64,000 nucleotides of DNA from Chitinophagaceae bacterium DXS (lineage in GTDB: Bacteria > Bacteroidota > Bacteroidia > Chitinophagales > Chitinophagaceae): positions 3,249,677 to 3,313,676 of the forward strand of contig CP128386.1 of assembly GCA_030345135.1 (NCBI GenBank), read 5' to 3'. Made by a program: the position numbers and the translations under genes. Shown here one piece after another: positions 8,986-16,805 of this stretch (the first letter of the stretch is position 1; each line of letters opens with the position of its first letter). The notes under the pieces are model-generated. The model ran no database searches and was not told the origin of the DNA. It saw only the letters and a program-made list of their open reading frames with translations.

Positions 8986-10101
8986 ATGAAACAGTTACTA
9001 TACATAATTTTTGCGGCCATCTTCCTTTGCAGTTTTGGAAGCTGTACAAGCGATAATGCGCAAAAACATGAAGACCTTGATTCGGCCTTTACCCTTACAC
9101 CGGCAATGAAAGGCATGATCAAAATAGATACAGCAAAAATCTCTGACATTGCTGATGAATTAAAGCTCAGCGGTGAGATAAGTTTTGATGAAAATGCTGT
9201 CGTGAAAGTATTTCCATCAATCAGCGGGGTTATTACAGAAACAAAAGTATCCTTAGGCGACAAAGTAAGCAAAGGACAGGTTTTGGCTGTTTTACACAGT
9301 GCAGATATTGCCGGTAATTATAGCGATCTAACCAGCAGCAAAGCTGATGTTGCCATTGCAAAAAGAGAGTTGGATAACGCAAAACTTCTTTATGACAAAG
9401 GAATAGCAAGCGAAAAAGATCTTACTGAGGCGCAAAACAACTACACAAAGGCAATGGCGGCGCAGGATAAACTAAATTCCGTGATTAATATTAATGGTTT
9501 GGGCGGCGCGAAAGAAGGCGGAACAATTCTTATCACGGCACCGATTGACGGTTACATAGTTGAGAAAAAAGCCAACACCGGAAGTTTTATAAGGCCGGAT
9601 ATGGGCGACAATATTTTCACCATCTCCAACCTTAAAGACATATGGGTATATGCCAACGCCTACGAGGCGGATATTCCTCGCATAAAACCGGGATATAAAG
9701 CTTCGGTTACCGTATTGGCCTACCCGGATAAAGTTTTCAATACAACTGTTGACAACACAAGCAATGTGCTTGATCCGGATAACAAGGTTGAGAAAGTGCG
9801 CCTTAAACTACCTAATCCTGATATGCTTCTAAAACCGGAGATGTTCAGCACTGTAACGATCTACAACGAGAGCGGTGCAAAAGCAATAAGCATTCCGTCT
9901 TCATCAATCATTTTTGACAACTCCAAAAATTATGTGCTGATCTACAAGAGTGACTGCGACATTGAGATTCGCGAAGTGAGCATTTTAAAGAAGGTTGAAG
10001 ATACCGCTTATATTCAAAGCGGTGTTGCGGAAGGTGAGCGCATCATTTCACAAAAAGGGCTGCTCATTTTTAATGCGCTTCTTCAAAAGCAAAACAACTA
10101 A
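8986..10101 (+). CDS. RND efflux membrane-fusion adaptor lipoprotein (CusB/CzcB-like), cassette 1
   Basis: 371 residues with a lipoprotein signal ending at Cys20 (FLCSFGSC). The order is that of periplasmic adaptor proteins: a beta-barrel-like segment, a lipoyl half-motif (VFPSISGVITETKVSLGDKV), an alpha-helical hairpin (about 115-165), the second lipoyl half (ITAPIDGYIVEKKANTGSFI), then a beta-barrel and membrane-proximal domain. It bridges the inner-membrane pump and the TolC-like channel and may pass metal ions to the pump. A 340-base gap containing a REP-like element separates it from the pump gene, whereas the paralogous pair at 16.7 kb is separated by only 57 bases. Confidence 0.9.
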   Translation: MKQLLYIIFAAIFLCSFGSCTSDNAQKHEDLDSAFTLTPAMKGMIKIDTAKISDIADELKLSGEISFDENAVVKVFPSISGVITETKVSLGDKVSKGQVLAVLHSADIAGNYSDLTSSKADVAIAKRELDNAKLLYDKGIASEKDLTEAQNNYTKAMAAQDKLNSVININGLGGAKEGGTILITAPIDGYIVEKKANTGSFIRPDMGDNIFTISNLKDIWVYANAYEADIPRIKPGYKASVTVLAYPDKVFNTTVDNTSNVLDPDNKVEKVRLKLPNPDMLLKPEMFSTVTIYNESGAKAISIPSSSIIFDNSKNYVLIYKSDCDIEIREVSILKKVEDTAYIQSGVAEGERIISQKGLLIFNALLQKQNN

Positions 10102-10441
10102 TGAATGATCGATTCGATGCCAAATGCTCATAAGTATCACGATCAGGCTAATATTCGAGAGACCTCTCCTATCGTCGAGGTGACGATGCGGTTGCGGTCC
10201 TGCATAATATTATGCACTTATTGTTAGTGCTGTTGAGATTACTTATTCTGATAAGCCAGGATCGTCATGTCGACGACAGGAGAAATCTCCCAAAGTTGAC
10301 GAAGCCTGCTTAACTAAACGACATTGGATTACAAACTACCGGATTAAAACACCACGTTCTGAAATTTCTTTAACAATCAGAGTCAATATGCAGCCAATGC
10401 AAAGGCCTAACCGTTGCGTATTGACGTAACAATAAATTGTC
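10102..10441. repeat. REP-like inverted pair inserted between adaptor and pump genes
   Basis: GAGACCTCTCCTATCGTCG at 10159-10177 and CGACGACAGGAGAAATCTCC at 10271-10290 are imperfect inverted copies about 93 bases apart. The same two units recur in the other order at 24419-24482. Nothing coding is seen here. The element makes this operon gap about 280 bases longer than the matching gap in cassette 2. Confidence 0.6.
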
Positions 10442-13400
10442 ATGAATAAGCTCATCAAAAGAATTATATATTTCTCTCTTCGTCATCGCCTGCTGATCTT
10501 CTTTTTTACGGCAGTCATGGCCGTGATCGGTGTGTGGAGTTATATTAAAACGCCGATCGACACTTTCCCAGACGTCACCAATACACAGATCATCGTTATC
10601 ACCCAATGGTCCGGACGAAGCGCCGAAGAGGTCGAAAAATTCATCACTATCCCACTTGAAACAGAATTAAATTCCGTTCAGAAAAAAGTTAACCTCAGGA
10701 CTATTTCATCCTTCGGACTCTCTTATGTCCGCATCATTTTTGAAGACGATGTGGATGATGCATTCGGGCGGCAGCAAGTGCTCACCCGTATTATGAATGC
10801 CGATCTGCCAGACGGCGTTAAACCGGAAATTGAGCCGCCTTACGGCCCTACAGATGAGATCTATCGCTACACACTAAAAAGCAATACAAAATCAATCAGG
10901 GATCTGACTACTGTTCAGGAGTGGTACCTGGACAGACAGTTTAAATCTGTTCCCGGCATTGCAGATGTAAACACTTTTGGTGGTGAAGAAAAGACGTTTG
11001 AAATAAGTGTTAATCCCAACATGCTTACCAAATATGGATTGACTGCAATGGATGTGTATAATGCGGTTGAAAAAAGCAACGTGAATGTTGGTGGTGATGT
11101 AATTGAAAAGAACGACCAGGCGTATGTAGTGCGCGGTATCGGGTTATTAAACAACATTGAAGAGATAAGGAACATCATCGTAACAAATATTCATAACGTA
11201 CCCATCCTTGTTCGAAATCTTGCCACAGTGCAGGAATCAGGCAAACCACGTTTGGGCAAGGTGAGCCTGAATGACCAAAGCGATGTCATAGAGGGAATTG
11301 TGGTGATGAGAAAAGGAGAGAATCCAAGGCAGGTGCTGGACCTCATCCATAAAAAAGTAGATCAGTTAAATAATACGCTAGCCAAACAGGATGTGAAAAT
11401 TGTACCCTTCTATGACCGTACCACGTTGATGGATTTTTGTACGGAAACAGTGATCCATAACCTGCTGGAAGGTATTATTCTTGTAACTGTGGTTGTATTC
11501 TTATTTATGGCTGACTGGCGCACAACGCTGATAGTGGCGTTGATCATTCCGCTGGCGCTGTTGTTTGCATTTACCTGTATGCGCCTAAAAGGGATGACAG
11601 CCAATTTGCTTTCCATGGGTGCTGTAGACTTCGGGATCATTATAGATGGCGCCGTCGTGATGGTAGAAGGAATTTTTGTGGCGATGGATGCGATGGCGAG
11701 AGATATCGGAATGGAAAAATACAACAAGCTCATCAAGCTTGGCGCATTTAAAAACGTGGCGACAGAAAAGGCCAAAGCCATCTTCTTTTCCAAACTGATC
11801 ATTATTACCTGCTTGTTGCCCATCTTCGCGTTCCAAAAGGTTGAAGGCAAAATGTTCTCTCCGCTTGCCTACACGTTGGGCTTTGCTTTACTTGGTGCCC
11901 TGATCTATACACTCACATTTGTACCTGCATTGTCAAGCATTCTTCTAAAGAAAAATGTTCGCGAAAAGCACAATATCCTGGTGATCGGTCTTGAAAAGAT
12001 CGTTGACAGGTTGGCCAAAATAACACTGGGTGCGCCGAAGAAAAGCCTGTTCATTGCCTTTACACTTATGGCATTGACCTTTTTCTCTACACGCTTCCTG
12101 GGAACAGAATTCATTCCAAAGTTGAATGAAGGTGCATTGTGGATCACTGCTCAACTGCCGATCAGTTCTTCATTGAATAACTCTGTCGATATCTCGCAAA
12201 AAATGTATCACATTTTAAAGCAATATCCTGAAGTAAGACAGGTGATGGTACAGGTTGGCCGGACGAATGATGGCACCGATCCCAAGGGCTTTGCCAACGT
12301 GCAAATCGCCGTTGATCTTTATCCGAAGAAGCAATGGAAGACGTTCAAGAACATGGATGACCTGGTAGCTGATATGAACAAAAAACTATCGACATTCCCC
12401 GGTGTGGGATTGAACTTCGCTCAGCCAATCAGCGACAACGTGGCCGAAGCAGTTGCCGGTATTCCTGCTGAAAATGCCATGAAGATCTTCGGTCCTGACA
12501 TAAAAATGCTGGAACAAAAATCGGCCGAAGCACAGGCGATTCTTAAAAATATTCCCGGAGTAACTGACCTTGGTGAATTTAAAAACATGGGACAACCCGA
12601 GTTCAGGATAGAACTGGATCAGCAAAAAATGGCGCTTTATGGTGTAAACGTGTCCGATGCCAATGCCGTAATTGAAATGGCCCTTGGCGGAAAAGCAGCG
12701 ACCATTTTGTATGACAATGAAAAACGCTTTGAAATACGCATCAGGTATCCTAAAGAATTCCGCGACGATGAGGATAAGGTTCAAAACCTGATGGTTCCGG
12801 CAGGAAATGGAAATAAGGTCCCTATCAAGAATATAGCAGAAATTCAGAAAATAACGGGGCCTGCCTTTATCTATCGCGACAATAACAGCCGTTATATCGG
12901 CATCAAATTCAGCGTGCGCGACAGAGATCTTGGAAGTACCATCGCGGATGCCCAAAAAGCCATCAGCAAAAATCTGCATCTGACGGATGAGTATTCCATT
13001 GCCTGGAACGGCGAATTTGAGAATCAGCAAAGAGCGGAGCATACACTGGCTACAGTGGTTCCTATCTGTTTGCTAATGATCTTTATTTTGTTGTTTGTTG
13101 CTTTTGGTAACGTGAAAGATGCGCTGATAGTACTTATGGACGTACCGTTTGCATTAATTGGCGGCATTCTTGCCTTGCACCTGAGGGGGATGAATTTTAG
13201 TATATCTGCAGGAATAGGTTTTATTGCACTGGCCGGGATCTGCGTGCAGGACGGTGTGATCCTCATTTCCCAGTTCAAAGCAAACCTTGAAGCAAAAATG
13301 CCGTTGGACAGAGCCATTCATGAGGGAGTTGTATCAAGAGTCAGGCCGGTTGTAATGACAGCTTTAATGGCGGCCATTGGTCTATCTCCGGCTGCTTTCA

Positions 13401-13576
13401 GTACAGGAATTGGCTCAGAGTCACAAAAACCGCTGGCTACGGTTGTTATAGGGGGATTGGTTACTTCTACTATCCTTACCCTACTTATTCTGCCAATTAT
13501 TTACAGTGTGATTCATAAATTCATACACAACCGCGAGAACAGGAGATTATTAAGAAAGTCAGGACTAATTAATTGA
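10442..13576 (+). CDS. CusA/CzcA-family heavy-metal efflux RND pump, cassette 1
   Basis: 1044 residues, the usual length for heavy-metal RND pumps. The N-terminal helix is at about 12-30, followed by TFPDVTNTQIIVIT and GRSAEEVEKFITIPLE, which are characteristic of this subfamily. Helix 4 has the charged triad D396-D402-E409 (VDFGIIIDGAVVMVEG) that carries protons in CzcA-type pumps. Two large periplasmic loops lie between helices 1-2 and 7-8. The protein should export divalent ions (Zn, Co, Cd, Ni) or Cu/Ag by proton antiport; the sequence read by eye does not decide which. The paralogue at 16806 has the triad at identical positions. Confidence 0.93.
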   Translation: MNKLIKRIIYFSLRHRLLIFFFTAVMAVIGVWSYIKTPIDTFPDVTNTQIIVITQWSGRSAEEVEKFITIPLETELNSVQKKVNLRTISSFGLSYVRIIFEDDVDDAFGRQQVLTRIMNADLPDGVKPEIEPPYGPTDEIYRYTLKSNTKSIRDLTTVQEWYLDRQFKSVPGIADVNTFGGEEKTFEISVNPNMLTKYGLTAMDVYNAVEKSNVNVGGDVIEKNDQAYVVRGIGLLNNIEEIRNIIVTNIHNVPILVRNLATVQESGKPRLGKVSLNDQSDVIEGIVVMRKGENPRQVLDLIHKKVDQLNNTLAKQDVKIVPFYDRTTLMDFCTETVIHNLLEGIILVTVVVFLFMADWRTTLIVALIIPLALLFAFTCMRLKGMTANLLSMGAVDFGIIIDGAVVMVEGIFVAMDAMARDIGMEKYNKLIKLGAFKNVATEKAKAIFFSKLIIITCLLPIFAFQKVEGKMFSPLAYTLGFALLGALIYTLTFVPALSSILLKKNVREKHNILVIGLEKIVDRLAKITLGAPKKSLFIAFTLMALTFFSTRFLGTEFIPKLNEGALWITAQLPISSSLNNSVDISQKMYHILKQYPEVRQVMVQVGRTNDGTDPKGFANVQIAVDLYPKKQWKTFKNMDDLVADMNKKLSTFPGVGLNFAQPISDNVAEAVAGIPAENAMKIFGPDIKMLEQKSAEAQAILKNIPGVTDLGEFKNMGQPEFRIELDQQKMALYGVNVSDANAVIEMALGGKAATILYDNEKRFEIRIRYPKEFRDDEDKVQNLMVPAGNGNKVPIKNIAEIQKITGPAFIYRDNNSRYIGIKFSVRDRDLGSTIADAQKAISKNLHLTDEYSIAWNGEFENQQRAEHTLATVVPICLLMIFILLFVAFGNVKDALIVLMDVPFALIGGILALHLRGMNFSISAGIGFIALAGICVQDGVILISQFKANLEAKMPLDRAIHEGVVSRVRPVVMTALMAAIGLSPAAFSTGIGSESQKPLATVVIGGLVTSTILTLLILPIIYSVIHKFIHNRENRRLLRKSGLIN

Positions 13577-13586
13577 TCACATCGAA

Positions 13587-13612
13587 GGTTGCCCGGTAAA
13601 TGCCGGGCAGCC
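13587..13612 (+). terminator. Terminator-like hairpin after pump 1
   Basis: GGTTGCCCGG-TAAATG-CCGGGCAGCC folds with one mismatch, 11 bases after the stop codon. No T run follows, so it may be a weak terminator or an mRNA-protecting hairpin. Confidence 0.5.
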
Positions 13613-13768
13613 TTACATAATAACAAAAACAACCATTTGTTCTCCGGGTTAGGTACTGCCCGGTGGCTATTGTATTTCTAAAATGTCAAAACTTCCATAT
13701 TGTGCACGTTATATATCGCTTGATGCTTAACTTTACGCCCTTCTTTCTCAAACAGGAAGAAAAATGCA

Positions 13769-14158
13769 TTGGGCCTGATAAAAACAACCATATTAAAGTT
13801 TATACTATTTATTGTCGCGGTACAAATACTCAACCTGAGTGTATACGCCAATGAACTGGACCATTACGCATACAACCATAACTACGAAGATCTTGGAGGC
13901 AACAGAATTGACAGTGCCATTGAGTATATTTCCGAGATTATTTTCGATTACCATAATGCTTTTCCGGAGTACAGTAATCATCACACAAACAGCCACTCCC
14001 TTCAGCTAAAGCATTTTTCCTTTAAATTAATTCATTCTTCTACTGTTGCAGAACTCCCTTACAGCACAACATCGCATGTGTACACAAATGTGTTAAAGGA
14101 AGACTACCAGTATCTTTTCTTTAAGGAGATTAATCCTCCTCCGCCTAAAATGTGCTAA
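13769..14158 (+). CDS. Small secreted His/Tyr-rich protein heading RND metal-efflux cassette 2
   Basis: 129 residues from a TTG at 13769, preceded by AGGAAG at 13754-13759. An ATG at 13764 in another frame opens only a four-codon frame. A signal peptide covers about 1-27. The mature part carries ELDHYAYNHNYEDLG, IDSAIEYISEII, AFPEYSNHHTNSHS, QLKHFSFK and the closing LFFKEINPPPPK. It is clearly homologous to the protein at 7045, with conserved His, Asp, Glu and Tyr and less conserved loops. Both paralogues use TTG and both precede a TolC-adaptor-pump set. No family is recognised; a metal-sensing or metal-buffering periplasmic role is inferred. Confidence 0.62.
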   Translation: MGLIKTTILKFILFIVAVQILNLSVYANELDHYAYNHNYEDLGGNRIDSAIEYISEIIFDYHNAFPEYSNHHTNSHSLQLKHFSFKLIHSSTVAELPYSTTSHVYTNVLKEDYQYLFFKEINPPPPKMC

Positions 14159-14322
14159 ACAAGTGCGGATGGCAAGGTCGTTTCCATTAAACGGTTACAG
14201 CTCTTTCACATACGCCCCGCCTATGATGCACCAACAAATATGATGCTTTTTGAACAGTACCTATTGTCTGCTGTTTTGCATTGTATTATACCCTTATTGA
14301 TTTAATCAACTTAAATAATATT

Positions 14323-15630
14323 ATGACTGAACGTATGCACCTTGCTAAAGGGCGGCTGATTTGGATTGCCGCATGTATGCTGGGCATTAACCTGGGTTTT
14401 ACAACGACGGTTTTTTCGCAACAAACAGACACGCTTGCCTTATCAATAGAGCAGGCCGAAAAAATGTTTATAGACAGCAACCTGCAGGTGTTGGCCGCGC
14501 ACTATAATACGGACGCACAAAAAGCCCTGATTCAACAGGCTAAGTTGTGGGATAACCCTGTGCTGGTAACGGACCAGGTTATTCATGCAGACGGCAAACT
14601 CTTTCCTTACAGCAAAAATCCGGACGGGTCTTTCAATGGCCAGTATTATATACAGGTACAACAACTGATAAAGACGGCCAGGAAACGTGGTAAACTTATT
14701 GATCTGGCTACTACCAATGCGCAGCTAAGTGAACTGCAATTACAGGATCTGCTGCGCAATCTGAGATTCCAGCTTCGTTCCGACTATTATACCATCGCCC
14801 AGCAACTAACCAACCGGTCCATTTACCAGGCCCAGCAACAACAACTTACGCGCCTGATGGATGGGATGAAAGCTCAACTGGCCGCCGGCAACATCGCACA
14901 GAAAGAATATTTGCGCGTGCAGGCACTGGTGATATCCCTCCAACAAGACATTACGCAGCTAAACAGGGATATTGCAGACACGCAGGCAGACATTAAAACG
15001 CTCCTGCAGATTAAGTCGGCAGTTTTTATAAAACCGTCTGGCGCACTTTCAACTGACGTCTCAATTAATGAAACTTTGGATTCAATGGTTAACAAGGGTA
15101 AAGAAAACAACCCTTTCTACCAGTTACAGCAAACACAAACAACTTATCAGCAACAGAACCTGGCCTATCAAAAAGCATTGCGTGTGCCGGATGTGACGCT
15201 TGGTCCCAACTTTGACAGAAACTCAAATTACACTCCCAACTATGTTGGCCTGGGAATTTCGTTACCGTTACCTGTATTCAATACTAACAAAGGCAATATC
15301 AGGTCTGCAGAATTCGGGGTTAAGCAACAACAGGCAATTACTCAAAGTGCTGAAACAGATTTACAGAACAGCATTACCAATGCCTACAACAAGTTGCAGC
15401 TAACTATTCAGCAGAACAATGCAACGCAGAAGGATTTCTACGATCAATATCAACGCATGTATGAGAATGTATTGAAGAGCTATCAGCAAAAACAAATAAG
15501 CCTGCTTGAGTTTATTGATTTCTTTGATAATTATACCGAATCACAGCAAAGACTCACGCAACAACAATTAAATCTTCAACTGGCGAAAGAGGAGTTGAAC
15601 TTTAACATAGGAACAGATATTATTAAATAA
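14323..15630 (+). CDS. TolC-family outer-membrane efflux channel (CusC/CzcC-like), cassette 2
   Basis: 435 residues if translation starts at the ATG at 14323; a second ATG four codons later (14335) and an upstream in-frame TTG at 14281 are alternatives. A signal peptide (IAACMLGINLGFTTTVFSQ) follows. The mature protein parallels the channel of cassette 1, sharing AEKMFIDSNLQVLAAHYN, GNIAQKEYLRVQ, QQQNLAYQKALRVPDVT and QKQISLLEFIDFF. It should form the outer-membrane duct of the second efflux complex. It ends 23 bases before the adaptor start. Confidence 0.88.
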   Translation: MTERMHLAKGRLIWIAACMLGINLGFTTTVFSQQTDTLALSIEQAEKMFIDSNLQVLAAHYNTDAQKALIQQAKLWDNPVLVTDQVIHADGKLFPYSKNPDGSFNGQYYIQVQQLIKTARKRGKLIDLATTNAQLSELQLQDLLRNLRFQLRSDYYTIAQQLTNRSIYQAQQQQLTRLMDGMKAQLAAGNIAQKEYLRVQALVISLQQDITQLNRDIADTQADIKTLLQIKSAVFIKPSGALSTDVSINETLDSMVNKGKENNPFYQLQQTQTTYQQQNLAYQKALRVPDVTLGPNFDRNSNYTPNYVGLGISLPLPVFNTNKGNIRSAEFGVKQQQAITQSAETDLQNSITNAYNKLQLTIQQNNATQKDFYDQYQRMYENVLKSYQQKQISLLEFIDFFDNYTESQQRLTQQQLNLQLAKEELNFNIGTDIIK

Positions 15631-15653
15631 AAGTGCACTTAAACCGACATATA

Positions 15654-16748
15654 ATGAACAGATTTTCTATAGCAGGTATTTTAACAGGTTTTGTTTTATT
15701 TGTTTCCTGCAAAGAAAAAAAAGAACAGAAGGATGACCCTGTAAAAAAGTTTGTCCTGAGCAGTACAATGCCCGTTACTATTGACACTGTGAAAACCTGC
15801 AATATTGATAACGCTATAACCCTTAGTGGCGAAGTAAGCTTCAATGAAAACAGTGTGGTAAAGATATTTCCACGCAGCAGCGGACAGATCATAGAATCAA
15901 AAGTTACGCTGGGAGATAAAGTTCAGGCCGGGCAGGTACTGGCTGTTATTAAGAGTGCAGATGTTGCAGGCAATTATGCAGATTTAAGCAGTGCCGAAGC
16001 TGATATCGCAATAGCTAAAAGACAGTTGGACAACCAGGAATCTTTATATAAGAGCGGTATATCAAGCGAAAAAGATTATACTGAGGCAAAACAGAATTAC
16101 CAGAAAACACTGGCTGCTAAACAAAAAATTGAATCAGTCCTGAATATTAATACCGGCTCTAACGCTACGTCCGGAGGCACATATTCCATCACCTCTCCCA
16201 TTAACGGTTACATTGTTGAAAAAAGAGTGAACACCGGGAACTTCATCAGGCAGGATATGGGTGAAAATCTGTTCACCATATCTAACCTCAAAAACGTATG
16301 GGTTTGGGCAAATGTATTTGAAGCAGACATTCCGAAAGTAAAGGAAGGTGTTAGTGTGCAGGTTACAACACTTGCTTATCCCAATAAATACTTCTCCGGA
16401 AAAATTGATAAAGTAAGCGAGGTGCTCGATCCCGCCAACAAAGCTTTACGTGTACGCATAAGCCTGGACAATAGCGAACTGCTGCTGAAGCCTGAAATGT
16501 TTGCGCAGGTGTTGGTTTCAAATCAACTTGATCAAAAAGCTATTTGTGTACCAACAAAAGCGTTGATATCGCAAAATGGTAAAGAGTATGTGATAGTCTA
16601 CAACAGCAACAGCGACATGAAAATTGCAGAGGTTGACATACTGAAAACAACCGGCGATAAAACCTATGTAAACAGCGGCGTAACAGAAGGACAAAGAGTT
16701 ATAACCCAGAACCAGTTACTGGTTTTCCAGCAACTGCTTTCTCAATAA
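15654..16748 (+). CDS. RND efflux membrane-fusion adaptor lipoprotein (CusB/CzcB-like), cassette 2
   Basis: 364 residues from the ATG at 15654; a GTG at 15633 in frame would displace the signal peptide and is rejected. The lipoprotein cleavage site is VSC with Cys19. Lipoyl halves (IFPRSSGQIIESKVTLGDKV and ITSPINGYIVEKRVNTGNFI) surround a helical hairpin at about 110-160. The rest follows the paralogue in cassette 1. The pump gene starts 57 bases later without an intervening repeat, which probably shows the ancestral operon spacing. Confidence 0.9.
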   Translation: MNRFSIAGILTGFVLFVSCKEKKEQKDDPVKKFVLSSTMPVTIDTVKTCNIDNAITLSGEVSFNENSVVKIFPRSSGQIIESKVTLGDKVQAGQVLAVIKSADVAGNYADLSSAEADIAIAKRQLDNQESLYKSGISSEKDYTEAKQNYQKTLAAKQKIESVLNINTGSNATSGGTYSITSPINGYIVEKRVNTGNFIRQDMGENLFTISNLKNVWVWANVFEADIPKVKEGVSVQVTTLAYPNKYFSGKIDKVSEVLDPANKALRVRISLDNSELLLKPEMFAQVLVSNQLDQKAICVPTKALISQNGKEYVIVYNSNSDMKIAEVDILKTTGDKTYVNSGVTEGQRVITQNQLLVFQQLLSQ

Positions 16749-16805
16749 GCATCCGACAAGCTGGCTGCAGTTATAACATTTCTATTTTACCATTGAGCAT
16801 TTACT

